From: Entonaema liquescens
Taxonomy: Eukaryota > Ascomycota > Sordariomycetes > Xylariales > Xylariaceae
Assembly (NCBI GenBank): GCA_902805475.1
Contig: CADCSX010000005.1
Location: forward strand, 1,251,501 to 1,315,500
Direction of reading: 5' to 3'
DNA length: 64,000 nucleotides
A model generated the notes under the pieces. The model worked only from the letters and a program-made list of their open reading frames with translations, had not been told where the DNA came from and made no database searches. Below are positions 1-11,230 of this stretch, piece after piece. Positions within the stretch are counted from its first letter, which is position 1, and the number at the start of each line of letters is the position of its first letter. Position numbers and translations under genes: made by a program.

Positions 1-1515
1 TTCGAACAGCTAATTCATAGCCAAGAAACCCTGCAGTATACTCTCACTCCAGAAAACATGCGTGACATTGATGTAAGTCAATTAACCTACTTGCTATGTG
101 ACATTATCTAACGAAATCAATAGTCTACTTCGTCACAGCATACGGGAAGTCCCAAACCTAATAGATTCCAGAGAAACGAAGAGAGCAAGCATGAGCGCTC
201 GCGATCTTCGTCTATGAAGAGGGCTGCATCGATAACGAAGCAAATTAATCCCGGTACCCATCCTCTGGGTTCCCATCCTCCTACAGATATTCCTTTTGCT
301 GGGAAATTCTCCGAAGCGATTATTGGTGTTCCCAATCCAGGCCCACCGAAAAGCCGATCAGGCATGATTGCGCAAGCGAGAGAGGCGCGAATTACTCGAG
401 AATCGTTGCAAGACTTTGCAGATTTTATTCGGTCAACAGGGCCCCCTAGCGAACGCAACGTTCAACGTCCTAGAGGACATGCGGCTTCGATTTCGACTAT
501 CCGAGCTCCCACAGGCCCTACTCATGTGAAGAAGAGTGCAAGCATCGACAGCCGACGGACTAATTTAAGCAACCGATCCCACCTCCAGGCTAGGGATGCT
601 ACTGTTAACCCCGGTAGCGAAAACTCGGATCTTATTGACTTTATTCGACGGGGCCCACCAAACAACAATGCAAATAACCCCCGAATTCCTCGCCATGTGG
701 CTCCTTTCCGGAGTACCATGGATTCGGATCAACTTCAGATGGCCGGTGCCGTAGGAGGCAAGGCGATCGATGCAGTAATTCCAAACATTCGAAATTCCGA
801 GGCATCGACGAATATTACGGAGGCATCAGCTCCCTCCTCGATGAACTCTCAGAGTGCACTCTTGAGTAAGGTGAACAAGGTACAACAATACTCCGGCAAT
901 AATTTTGACGATGACGATATGACGCCAAAGCGGACACGACGACGGGTTCGTGACCCTTATGCCATTGATTTTAGCGACGAGGAAGACGAAGACTTAGATA
1001 TAATGCCCCCACTGAAACAGAAGAAGGAAGAAAGCTTGATCGATTTCCTCAACAGTTACCCGCCTCCCCCTGAGCCAATGCCAGAACCCGTTGCTATTCC
1101 CAAGAAGAAATCTAGCGCGCCAAACCTGATCGCACGTCTGAGATCGGGCGGAAGTTCTATTCGAGCAGCTTCAAACCCTAGGGGGTTTGGCGGTGATTCA
1201 AGATCACTAAGTAGTCGGGCCGGCAATAGCAAAGGCCACACTCCTATCGTCATCCCAACCTCAGCAGGGGGGTTCGGGGGTGAGCCTAGGCCGCCGCCAA
1301 CCGCTCCCAGTGGCTTTTCCGGCCGTGTCCCGATGAAGAAGTTTGAAGCACGGGACGCCGTTTCCGCTAATACTCGTACGTCGGATCTCGCTAGTTTCCT
1401 GCGGGATTCCGAGCCACCACCACAGCCCGTGATGACACAGGCCACTCAGAGCGAAAGCAAGAGCAGCGGATTCTCCCGGATGTTCGAGCGTCGTAAGAAG
1501 TCTACCGCATATTAA
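1..1515 (+). CDS. Disordered fungal protein with repeated DFIRxxGPP-type motifs (3' part; start lies outside the window)
   Basis: An exon runs in from the window edge (1-72) and ends at a GTAAGT donor. The intron is 73-123, and the frame continues in phase 0 from 124 to the TAA at 1513-1515. About 487 residues are visible. They are rich in Ser, Pro, Arg and Gly, with no folded domain that I can see. Four related short motifs recur: DFADFIRSTGPP (near nt 403-440), DLIDFIRRGPP (near 628-660), SLIDFLNSYPPPP (near 1033-1070) and DLASFLRDSEPPP (near 1384-1420). The pattern is an acidic/hydrophobic LxDFLR core followed by a Pro-Pro pair, which suggests a short linear docking motif used repeatedly. 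An acidic patch (SDEEDEDLD) sits near 975-1000. I do not recognise the family with confidence, and the N-terminal domain that would identify it is missing. Confidence 0.8.
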
Positions 1516-3064
1516 CCAATTTCACTTTCGAATTCGAATTTTCCGTGTATAAATTTACCATTTACTTTCAAAATGTCGGGTGCTTCCTAAAGAACATAGA
1601 GTCGGAACAAAGGGTGGCAGTTTTGAAAATCATATTTTTTAAACGGCGGAGTTGCCAACTAATTTGGTCGTGGATATCTTATGCGTATATCTTTCATCGA
1701 CATTGGACGGCTATTCTCTTTACTCTGCTAGTTATTTTGATACATTGGTTGGCCGGTTGTCCGGCAGGGCCATTCAGATGATACCATACGTCCTTCTACT
1801 CGTTTGCGTTGCTAGTGGAGGAGTGGAGGAACGTAATACGAAAAGTGTTGGAAGGGGTGACTATTCGTCACGATCGTGTTTAGATGGTATATTATGTAGG
1901 CCTCTTGATATACTACACCAAAACGAAAATTGGCTTCGTTGAGCGAATAAATATTGTTTGCTTGAATGAAGCGGATATCCCTGCGCGGTCGTCCTTTAAT
2001 AGTGAAATGCATAGTGCTATATTCGGGTAAAACAGCATATCGCCAAAGGCTGGACTATACTATACCTCTGAATAACAATGGGGAATAGCACATCTCGGTC
2101 TTAGGTCGTAATTTTTGCTAATGACTAATTGATATTGATCTTATCTAGAACTAGTGATGGCGAAGATGAAGACCTTATTATGATCTGTTAGCCATACTGC
2201 TTTGTCTCGGGGGCTATAAAATCTGGCCCCTGAACTCTCCAAAGCAGCACATAGGACGTCCCAAGGTCTATCTATCTGCTTGCTTAGTATTGCCGTGTAC
2301 CTTTTCTAGACGGGGCATTTAGTTATATGTAATTTCTTTTGTTCTTTTTGTTTCATGTCTACTTAGGGGACTCATCTTGAAAGGGGGAGAAGATAGGAGA
2401 AAAGGAAAGTCATGGTGTTACGGCGAGCAGCCTGGTTGTCTATTTCATGAAACTGATGAGAAGTAAGTAACTAACTACGGAAAGCTGTTGCATAGGTTTT
2501 ATACATGGATTGGCTAATGTGAATAGCACGTCTCTTGTTTGCTGGCTGACGACTCTGTAGCTGGGTGGGTGTCTTGCTATGGCTGCAGACGGCCGTGCAG
2601 AGACCAGAAAGAAATATGAGGCAGGAAAATAATCTAATGAACATGACGTGCAGTAACTAAGCAAGCTAAGCTAGTTCGTTGCTTGCTTCTCGACTCTCCG
2701 TGCGTTCGTGAGGGTGCTTGGCTCACACTCATCACGAACTATCCTACTGCATACGAATCGCGATATCATGCGGGCCATTGCCGCCGCCGCCTTCATGGGT
2801 AGACCATGACTTTATCACTATTATCCTCGTTCTTCTTCTCTCGGTCTTGCAACGAATAGCTTGTAGCTACCTAGCTAGCCTGTAGCTCCACCTTCGATGG
2901 GTTAGTATGCAAGCAACTTATTCCGAACTCTAATTCCTTCTGGGCGATGCGTGCCATAGGCATCTAAGCACTCTCTCTTTCCGGTCTGAACTTATTCACA
3001 GACCCTCGTCAACCGCATCCACCGGCAATACATACGCGTATACCAACTTCCCTCCTCTCCTCCT
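1516..3064. other. Intergenic, no gene seen
   Basis: This is the convergent 3' region between the DFIRxxGPP protein and the His-rich protein. Only short frames without fungal protein character are present. I see no tRNA, transposon ends or long repeats. Confidence 0.6.
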
Positions 3065-4261
3065 TCAATCCTTCAGATGTCGCGACACCCAAGCGCGAAA
3101 GCCCTTCTTCTTCGCCTTCTCGCGGCGCTCGCCGGAATCCGAACGGCGCCCGTGTCCATGTCCGCTTCCATGTCCGCTACCATGTTCGCGCGTACCATAA
3201 ACCACCATGCGCGAGATCGTCGTCAGCGTGGAATCAGAATGGGCCGCGAGGCTGGGGCTCGACGTCCAGGAGCGCGGGGAATGGGCTTCTGCAACGGCGC
3301 TAGCTTCCTCGTCTGCGGCGGCCGTGCTGTACGTGGGCGGGGGAGAAGGATCCTGGGCTCGCGCGTTTTGGCCGTACGGGTGCTGCTGTTGCGAGGAGCG
3401 GGTGAAGGTGCTGGTTCGCTCGGGGGGCCGCTCGTAGGAGCGCCGGGAGATTGAGGTGCGGTTGCCGTGGGGACCCGGGCGAGAGGTAGAGGCGGAGGCA
3501 GAGGAGGCTTGGGCTGGGGCTCGCGGAGCTGTGGAGCGGGAACTGGTGGCGTTCTGCTGGGGGCGCTGCTGGGAGGGGCCTGGGTCTCGCACGTCATAGT
3601 TGTTGTTGATGCTGCCGTGGCGCTGGTTGCTAGGCTGTCCGCGTTGCTGCTCCGTGTCTTTCTGTTGCTTCATGCACTTTTGATGATGCTCCTCCTGATA
3701 TTTCTTGGCCGCGTGGGGATCCGATTCATCAAAGGGTGCGGTGCCGTAGATTGCGTGCGTCACCTCATGGGTAGGCTCACCCACTTGCTTGTCATTGTGA
3801 ATGTGATAATGATGATGGTGCTCATGGACGTGGTAATGATGATGATGGATGTGAGTGCAGCGACTAACGCGCTCCTTGTCGTCATCTCCATCCTTACCCT
3901 TTTCCTGAGTCGGGCTCTTGGCTATTTCTTTACCTTTGCCCTTAACGTCTTTCTTACTGTCATCGGCAGGACGGGCAGTCTCACGGGTACGAGACTGGCG
4001 TCTGGTGTAAGACTGCTCGCGATATCCTGCTGCTTGATGTGCAGAGCTAGAGTGTGACAACGGAGGGGTGGGGGCCTGGACGTTTATGCGAGGGATGGGA
4101 TTATCCTGCTTGTTGGCTTGAGAATGGACATGCTTCTTGTTCTTTGAAGTTGAAGGAGAATCATCGCCGGAGGCAGAATTAAGAGAAGTAGGTCTTCGGC
4201 GACGCGCGCTTCTGTTGCGACTTCTACCGCGGTGCGGCGAAGAGTCGGTGGAATCACCCAT
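3065..4261 (-). CDS. Low-complexity protein with a dense histidine tract
   Basis: A single uninterrupted frame of 398 codons encodes a largely disordered basic protein. Residues 1-30 are Arg/Ser-rich (SRNRSARRRRP), which may be a nuclear localisation or RS-like patch. About 13 of 20 residues at roughly 137-156 are His, alternating with Tyr, Val and Ile (nt about 3795-3853). The middle is Gln/Ser/Pro-rich. There is a GHGSGHGHGRR repeat near residue 370, and the C-terminus is basic and amphipathic (KKGFRAWVSRHLKD). The His tract could bind Zn, Ni or Cu, but nothing else points to a function. The start is the first ATG of the frame and lacks an obvious upstream exon. The reverse strand also shows long open frames here, which are a by-product of the skewed composition. 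Confidence 0.7.
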   Translation of the reverse strand: MGDSTDSSPHRGRSRNRSARRRRPTSLNSASGDDSPSTSKNKKHVHSQANKQDNPIPRINVQAPTPPLSHSSSAHQAAGYREQSYTRRQSRTRETARPADDSKKDVKGKGKEIAKSPTQEKGKDGDDDKERVSRCTHIHHHHYHVHEHHHHYHIHNDKQVGEPTHEVTHAIYGTAPFDESDPHAAKKYQEEHHQKCMKQQKDTEQQRGQPSNQRHGSINNNYDVRDPGPSQQRPQQNATSSRSTAPRAPAQASSASASTSRPGPHGNRTSISRRSYERPPERTSTFTRSSQQQHPYGQNARAQDPSPPPTYSTAAADEEASAVAEAHSPRSWTSSPSLAAHSDSTLTTISRMVVYGTREHGSGHGSGHGHGRRSDSGERREKAKKKGFRAWVSRHLKD

Positions 4262-4795
4262 CCTAGAATGGGAATTTAGTATCTTTTTGCTATCAGTTGT
4301 TATAGGAAACGCCGTCTCTTACCTTGCAAGACAGGTTCTAGACAACGTTCGATAAAATCGTAACCGTTAATGATAAATAGGTGATGACGCCGAATTGTTT
4401 GGTGATGATTTAGGTGTTGAAATAGTTGGAATAGTTGGAATAACGAAAAATAAATTAAAACGACGTGGGGAAGGTGGGATTCATAGTAGGGTTGGGTACG
4501 CCGACATGATTCAGGATGTGGGAATTATTATGTCGTTGCTAGAGTGATTCGTACTGCCGCCGATTGAGCTGCCTAATGCTCCCACCTTTTACCGCTACAT
4601 ACTTGTTAACGTACCTAAACCAATAGTGGCAACGAACAGATAACGTATCTTAGAAAATTATTCTATTAATTGTCTAAGTGAAATTGTAATTTGTATAAGA
4701 CAAGAGTATATCCATTACTGCTTGAGGCTCAAGTGCTTTTCTCGCTGTATAAACAATAGAAAGGCCAGAGAGTTGGACTTACTTGTTAACCCCCC
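4262..4795. promoter_or_regulatory. Promoter/5' UTR of the His-rich gene and 3' end of MIC12
   Basis: AT-rich spacer between two minus-strand genes. No ORF or structured repeat was seen. Confidence 0.4.
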
Positions 4796-5628
4796 TTATA
4801 AGGCCTTTAATTGCGATCTGTTCTGCTGCCCGGCTGAAGCATATCTCGCTGCCAAAACATCCTCTGGACTTTGTTCAAGTGCATTCGACCCTTGATATCG
4901 CTGGCTAAGTGCCCTCTCCTCTGTAGATAGTTGTGATGAGAGTTCCTCGCCCTTCTTCTTGGCCCCTTCTACCGCCGCTGACTTTGTTTTATCGGCTGCA
5001 TCCTTGCCTCTCCAGAGACTACTTAAAAAGGAGCCCTTTGCTTCTTTGACCTTCTCTTCCGTATGCTCCACTACCTCAGAACCCTTGGCCTTCGCATCTG
5101 CATACGCGTTCTTAGCCGCTGCGGCTACACTCGCGGCTTTCTCCTTGCCCTGATCTAGTTTGGCATTTGCAGCTGCCTTAGCATTTGCTGCAGCATCTTC
5201 GACCTTCTCTCCAGGTCCCTGAGCATCACCAAATGCTCTTGCCCAGAGCCTAGCTAGAGCGATCTCGACATTCTCGCGCGCCTCCTCCCAGTCCTTGTTC
5301 TGAGCCCAATGGACAGCACCTTCTATCTCAGCATTCCAACGATCCTTAGCCCTCTCGATGAAATTAGCACGCTCGGCCGCTGCAAGCTCGGCCCTTGTGG
5401 GTGGCAAGACAGGCGGTAACGGGTCGATAATGCTGGATATTAGACGAGTCTGCTGTCGCAGGATGGCAGCTTGTCGCTCTCGGTGTCGTTGGTGTGCTAG
5501 TACACCTAGGTAAGCTACTGAGAGGGTGAGAGTTACACCTCCAGTCTATATATGAGAGTGGTTTGTTAGCTTGTTATTATAGGAGGCGACGTTGTGGTAT
5601 AGCATACAAATCCGGTTGTGAAGCCCAT
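4796..5628 (-). CDS. MIC12: MICOS complex subunit Mic12
   Basis: There are two exons: 5628-5608 (seven codons, MGFTTGF) and 5545-4796. They are separated by a 62-nt intron with a GTATGC donor and TATAG acceptor, giving 256 residues. The N-terminus (MGFTTGF-TGGVTLTLSVAYLGV) is the hallmark of fungal MIC12/AIM5/FMP51: a short matrix-side segment followed by one inner-membrane helix at about residues 8-25. A soluble helical region rich in Ala, Lys and Glu faces the intermembrane space, with WNAEIEGAVHWAQ near residue 75. The protein helps hold cristae junctions in the inner mitochondrial membrane. Without the tiny first exon the protein would start at an internal Met and lose its membrane anchor. 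The start is 452 bp from the divergent bL17m gene. Confidence 0.92.
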
Positions 5629-6080
5629 GCTGAGCTGTTTAATATATGCGCACAACGGCGCAAATGCTATAAGAGACCAATTATGTATGTACTTGCGGAG
5701 ATTGAGAAAAGGAAGTGTAAGCTTTAATAAGATTCAACTCTCTTGTAGGTTTGTATAAAGAGTTAAGTTCAATTGCAATTGGTCTTGGTTGATGTTTTGA
5801 GTTGACGTATGGGAAGATTAAATAGAATATTAAATATTAAATCGAGTTCGACGTTTAACGAATGACGAAGTCACGCTACAGGTATTCCGTACCTAGGTAC
5901 TCAGGTACCTGGTGGGTCTTCCCTGCCCAAGATCCAAAAAAATCCAAGTAAGTATCTTTGTACCCCGGGGTCAATAATTTGAACCTCCAAATCGTCAATT
6001 CCACCATTTCACCATCCCGCCTTCGCAACAAAGCCCTCAATTGCACAACCCAAGGTCAAGCCATCCGGTCGAGTTGAAGA
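5629..6080. promoter_or_regulatory. Bidirectional promoter between MIC12 and bL17m
   Basis: A 452-bp spacer separates two divergent nuclear genes for mitochondrial proteins. It contains a TACCTAGGTACTCAGGTACCTGG cluster near 5890-5911, a palindromic type of string also frequent in other intergenic parts of this window. Both 5' UTRs must lie here. Confidence 0.55.
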
Positions 6081-6760
6081 ATGGCGGGTGGTGTAGTCAA
6101 GTACCGACACTTAAGTCGGAATTCCGCACACCGACAAGCCCTATTGCGAAACCTGGTCACAGCCCTCGTTCAGCACGAATCCGTCCGAACGACATGGCCC
6201 AAGGCTAAAGAAACCCAGCGTCTAGCCGAGAAGCTGATCACGCTCGCTAAGCGGAACAACGAGACCAGCAAACGCAAAGCTACGGGTATCCTATATGTAC
6301 AATCTACCCTCTCCTTTCAGCCAAGATATAATATAGTCCAACTTACCTACTTTCTTTCCAGACCCCCCAGAACCTCCTCCCCAAGCTCTTCGGCGAGCTT
6401 CGCCAGCGCTACGCCTCGCGGCCCGGCGGGTACACGCGGGTGCTGCGCACGGAGCCCAAGTCGCGCTACGACCAGGGCGAGTCTGCGATCCTCGAGCTCG
6501 TCGACGGGCCCAAGGACCTGCGGTTCGCGATGACGGCCGCCGCCGTCGCGCGCGACCAGCGTCTCGGCCGTCCCCATAACCCTCTCACCCTGCAGAACCG
6601 CGAGAAGGTCACCCGCTTCCGCCCCGGCGGCCAGGCTGCCTTCGACGAGATGGTGAAGAAGGTCGATGCCCTGCGGCTGGGCGGGAGGGGTGCTGCTGGT
6701 GCTACTAGTGCTACCAGTGCTGCGCAGAGCGAAGGCGAGGCTCCTCCTGCTACTAGTTAG
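6081..6760 (+). CDS. Mitochondrial large ribosomal subunit protein bL17m (L17 family)
   Basis: The exons are 6081-6296 and 6362-6760, and the intron (6297-6361, GTACAA...CCAG) is in phase 0, giving 204 residues. The N-terminus is typical of bacterial-type L17: KYRHLSRNSAHRQALLRNLV, then a Lys-rich helix (AEKLITLAKR). The second exon carries the conserved LFGELRQRYASRPGGYTRVL stretch, which in L17 contacts 23S rRNA at the polypeptide exit region. The C-terminal 40 residues are an Ala/Gly/Ser tail that fungal homologues also vary in. A donor 16 bases upstream (GGTATCC) would shift the frame, so GTACAA was chosen. The second exon is much more GC-rich than its surroundings. The gene is divergent from MIC12. 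Confidence 0.93.
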
Positions 6761-7152
6761 AAAGTGTACGGTTGGTTCCGTGAAAGAGGGGGGAGTGTGG
6801 TCTAATCGAGCCTAGACCGGCCTTGCTATGAAGGGAAGTTTAGGGAAACTAGGCTTAAGCTGTATGGCCTTGACTCGGTCGTGGGGTATCGTTCACCCCG
6901 AATATCTTCAAATTCAGACACTCGGGAGCATCGGGGGAACAACATGGACGTACTACTATGATCTATCTAGAGAGGGGTCGAATCCCCTTAAGGCCAGACA
7001 TGATGACGGCTGTTGTACGAACTATGTACCTTAACCATAACCATACCCGTAACATATACGAGACAAGAGAAAGTAAAAACAAAAATTCCCAATTCACATA
7101 TCTATTATATAAAACTCGCCTGTGAATGAACTCCTCTAGCTCTAGTAATTCC
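6761..7152. other. Convergent 3' regions of bL17m and UTP25
   Basis: No gene was seen. GGGGTCGAATCCCC near 6975 resembles a tRNA T-arm, but the rest of a tRNA is absent. Confidence 0.5.
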
Positions 7153-9509
7153 TCATACAAAATCAAACGTGTCCCCCCTCTCCTTAATCATCCTCCCCAC
7201 TCTCTTAGACCCCACGACCCTCTCCAGCTTGAGAAGGTCATACTTCGAGAACATAACCCTCACCGTCCCCTTCCCCGGCTCCAGCTTCAACTCCCTCTCG
7301 CTACGACCCAGATACCCGCCCACGATTTCCTTGTAGAAAGTCGGATTATCCGGCAACCCGTACATAACAACCCGCCGCACACCCCGTAGCGCGTACCGCC
7401 GGAAATGGTGCGCGCGCTCCGTGTACAGCAGGACTTGGTGCCGACCGCTGGCGAAATGGGACCGGGCACGCGATGCTTCCGGGACGTCAGCGTACTCGGA
7501 TACTGCCGCGAACGCGAGACCAGCGCAGGCTGGGGAGGTGGCGAAGTAATTGCGCACGCGCACGAAGTCGAGATACGACGGGACGAAGATCAGGGTACCT
7601 GCGAGATCCTGGCCCTTCGCACGCTTCGTCAGCGCCGGTATCACGGCGCTAGTGAAGTACTCGAACCTAGCGTCGGGCTCGGCGGCTACGGACGGGGCTT
7701 CGAACCGCGAGAATGTCTGCTTGGCCTTGAGGCCTAACTCCTCGATGGCGCCAGGATAGGCTTCGGGTTGCACACGTAAACGGCCAACCCAGTTAGTGCC
7801 AAAGCGACGGTGTAGCTCGACTAGCTCGGGTGTGTTAAAAGCGGATAGGACGAGGGTCTGTCGGAAGTGTTGGGCCTGCTTGTCGAGGTACCACTCGCGG
7901 ACGCGGCTAAAGTCGCAGTCATGGGCCTCGCGGGGCTGGAGGTTGAGGTGTTCGAAGATGTACTCGACGTGCTCCCAGTTCTGCATAAGCAGTGCATCCG
8001 CTTGGTCGACAACCACAACCTCGATGGAGCTTAGGAAGTCAGAGTCCACCTTCTTTTGCTTCTTGTCCTCCTCAGACCCTATCGCCATACGCAAGCCGAG
8101 CGGGGACGCTATCAAGATATCCGAGTTGTAGAATTGCGCGAAGTACTTGATTGTCTTTCGAGTAAACTTGATACCGATGCGGAACATGTCATCGTCGTTA
8201 CCCTCGAAGAGCTCCCGAAAATCTTCTGGGCGATCCTCTGAAAACTTGGCCTCCTTGTCGAGGTATGACTCGTCGAAGCGTTTTCTATTCTCCTGCTGCT
8301 CCGGCTCGCACAGGGCGCAAATCATGTTAACCATTTTGACGGCCGAGTTCCGAGTTGGAAGTATCATTAGGACTTTCGGGCGCGTAAAACCCTGGTCTCT
8401 CGCCTCGAAGTCGCCATTCTCAGTCTCTTTTGCAAGTTTAGCATTGTTTTTATTACTCGATCTCGAGTTCTGGACTATAGTTAGTGGATCATAGCTCAGT
8501 TTTTATACAGTTTTTTGCAAGGAGTGACGTACTTGAAGACGTGATTAACGCTATGAAGACACGCCATTCGGCGCAAGTTTTCAGCATTCTTCGTGGTTCG
8601 CCCACAGAATAATACATCATTATAAGCAAAGGTCAGCGGGTAAAGGACTTGCTCCAACTTGTCAAATGTCGGCCGTTTTCGGTTGATCACATCTGCGAGT
8701 CGACTCTTGAGTTTTAAGCTGGATGGTCCTGGTATAGGGGTAGGGAGTGGTGATGGTTGAGCTAGGTCTTTCCCAGGAAGGTTTCGTATGAATCTCCAGC
8801 CATTTTGCTCGGAATGAGATTGAGAATATTCATTATTTTCAATAGCCTTCAGACGTTTTTGTACCTCGTTCTGATCCGGGTTAACGAAGTGAGTTTCGAA
8901 AGGGTCAGATGAATCTGGTATGTCATCATCGTCATCATCATCATCGACTTCAACCTCATTTTCTGGCCCCTCCTCCGCTTCCTCCACATGATCGACGTCT
9001 CGTTCTTCATCTTCATCCTCGTACTCATCTTGACCGATTGAAGTAGCTTCTTGTTGCTTAGGTTTACTGGACTTGGCTTCATCAGGCTGCGTGTCAAGCT
9101 TCCTCCTTTTAGCGCTTGGACCTGATGACTCTTTAGATAGAGTTTGCATCAATGCAAAGTAGGGCCGGCTATTGGCTTGCTCCTGTTCATCTTCGGATCC
9201 AGAGCCATCATCTTCAGATACATCGTCTGATGGGAGTTGCTCCTCTTCTTCAGAAGCATCATCTTCTGATTCCCTATAAGAAGTGTTAATGAGAAAGTCT
9301 TGATTAAAATAATCAAATAAATGAGTCGACGAGTCTTACTCTGATTCAACGATTCTTGCGCTGTCAAATTTCGGACCACCTCCAAAGGATCTTTTCCCAT
9401 TAAAATTTCCTCCTCTTCCTCTTCCTCTTCCTCGTCCTCCTCCCCGACCTGCTCCCCTTCCTCTAGGAGTACCACCACGACGAGGGCCTCCTCTAGATTT
9501 GCCTCGCAT
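7153..9509 (-). CDS. UTP25: U3 small nucleolar RNA-associated protein 25 (UTP25/DEF family)
   Basis: There are three exons: 9509-9340, 9273-8529 and 8469-7153, giving about 743 residues. The N-terminus is an RG-rich tract (RGRGRGRGG), followed by long acidic Asp/Glu/Ser runs as in nucleolar processome proteins. Then comes the UTP25 core: VLFCGRTTKNAENLRR, MILPTRNSAVKMV, IKYFAQFYNSDILIASPLGL, VVVVDQADALLMQNWEHV, and the C-terminal TLIFVPSYLDFVRVRN and RRVVMYGLPDN. It is a DExD-box-like fold whose helicase motifs are degenerate. It acts in the nucleolus in early 18S rRNA processing. Intron 2 is odd. The good donor GTACGT (8532) is one base out of phase with the only in-frame acceptor, so a weaker GTCACT donor at 8528 is used here. 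An extra G at the junction would restore a perfect site. The 5' end is divergent from eIF3f. Confidence 0.92.
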
Positions 9510-9972
9510 TATACGGGCTTAGTAAGAACAAACGTCTTTGATTTTCGGATGAATTAAAGTTGCATTATTTATTAAGAAAATGTTATACCAGGTTGAAACT
9601 TTAGAATTGTAGGGGAAATTCTAATTGATGAACCATCAGCCTTGCAGAATTTCTTGCACGCAAGCCTCAGCATGTGGATCCATGCCACAACTCCACACCA
9701 ATCGCTACATCAAATACCCCTGTCGAACCAGACATGTAAATTCTTATCTTCGCCCCCCCTTCGAAATTTTCAGCCTTGCCCACAACCCGCTGTGAACCCC
9801 ACTACGCCTAGAACGTGAAAATTACAACGTCTGCCAGCAAAAAAATAAGATAGAAGAAAAAAAAAAGTTCGATTAATTGGACTGAGACAAGCGAATCCAC
9901 GATATCTATATCGTCGAACCCCCCAACGCTCTTCCGTAAAAAAGATACCGGCCTCCCCCGAATACCGCAATC
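9510..9972. promoter_or_regulatory. Bidirectional promoter between UTP25 and eIF3f
   Basis: A 463-bp spacer with pyrimidine-rich stretches just before the eIF3f start (CCTCCCCCGAATACCGCAATC). It links a ribosome-biogenesis gene with a translation-initiation gene, so co-regulation is plausible but inferred. Confidence 0.5.
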
Positions 9973-11230
9973 ATGGCCGTGGATACGGAACCGTTTCTTC
10001 ATCTGTCGCGACCTTTGGCACCGACGACATTGAATTTCCAGAGCAATCTTTCCCCGCTCTCCGTTAACATCCTACCACAAGTATGTCTTGGCCTATCTTT
10101 CTCTCTATCTCTCTCCCTTCTGTCTTCCTGTCGTCCTTGGACTTATATATATTATTTTGTTATCTTTATTATTATTATCATTATTTATAGTATTAACATT
10201 AACTAACTAATCATGATAATAACAACAGGCCATCCTCTCCATCCTCGACCATGCCACCCGCCGCGACATCCGCCCCGCGCCGACGAGCTCCTCGCGCGTC
10301 ATCGGCGCGCTGGTCGGTACTCGGTCGGAAGACGGCAGCGAGGCCGTCGTAGCGTCGTCCTTCGCCATCCCCCACACGGAGAACGAGGACCAGGTGGAGG
10401 TCGACGTCGAGTACCAGAAGAACATGCTGTCCCTGCACCTGCGCGCCCACCCCCGCGAGGTCCTGCTCGGCTGGTACACTACCTCGCACGAGCTCAACTC
10501 GTTTAGCGCCCTCATCCAGAACTTCTTCGCCAGTCCCGAGACCGGCACCTTCCCCCACCCGGCCGTCCACCTTACCATCTCCGCCGAGCCCGGCTCCCCC
10601 GTCCGCACCCGCGCCTACATCTCCGCCCCCATCGCCGTCAACGCCGAGCGCGCCTCCGAGTCCTGCCTCTTCATCCAGGTGCCCCACCGCGTCGTCTACA
10701 ACGACGCCGAGCGCTCCGCCCTCGACCTCATCTCGAGCGCGCGCGACGCCGAGGCCCGAGCCGCCCCCGTCATCTCCGACGTCGAGTCGCTGACCCGGAG
10801 CCTGGAGCACGCGCAAGATCTCCTCGAGCGCGTGTCCGACTACGTCGGGGGCGTCATCGACGAGGAGCAGGAGCCCAACAACGCGCTGGGCCAGTACCTG
10901 ATGAGCGCGCTGTCGCTCGCGCCCAAGGTGGACCCCACGACCGTCGAGTCCGACTTCAACAACCACATCCAGGACGTGCTGATGGTCAGCTACCTGGCCA
11001 ACAGCATCCGCACCCAGATCGACCTCAGCCAACGCCTGGCCACCGCCGTCCTGGCCGCCGACGACGGCGCCAAGACCGACGGTAAGGACGACGGCGCTAA
11101 GGAAGGCGCCGATCGTAAAGGCGACCGCGGCGACAGGGGCCAGCGAGGCGGCAAGCGAGGCGGTCGTGGCGGCGGCCGAGGCGGTGGCGGGCAACGGGAA
11201 CCCCGCGAGCCTCGCGAGAACGGCGAGTGA
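9973..11230 (+). CDS. Eukaryotic translation initiation factor 3 subunit F
   Basis: The exons are 9973-10080 and 10229-11230. The 148-nt intron has a GTATGT donor, a CTAACTAACT branch-like string and an ACAG acceptor, giving 369 residues. The N-terminal MPN domain occupies about residues 22-160 (VNILPQAILSILDHATRR, RVIGALVGTRS, HPREVLLGWYTTSHELNSF), and the family C-terminal helical region follows (VPHRVVYNDAERSALDLI, DYVGGVIDEEQEPNNALGQYL). The JAMM metal ligands are not retained, as in other eIF3f proteins, so it is a scaffold rather than an active deubiquitinase on this evidence. The tail is an RGG-rich basic segment. Exon 2 is strongly GC-rich at third positions, typical of highly expressed fungal genes and the cause of long spurious reverse-strand frames. 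Confidence 0.95.

Noticed and set aside
3467..4057. Plus-strand frame of about 196 codons opposite the His-rich gene
   Set aside because: It is the complement of the His/Lys-rich tract, giving artificial Met/Val/Leu repeats. No start context or homology pattern.
6960..6990. T-arm-like GGGGTCGAATCCCC
   Set aside because: No acceptor, D- or anticodon arms can be drawn around it.
7103..9509. UTP25 as an active DEAD-box helicase
   Set aside because: The core matches the UTP25 family, whose helicase motifs are degenerate. Walker-type residues are not clear.
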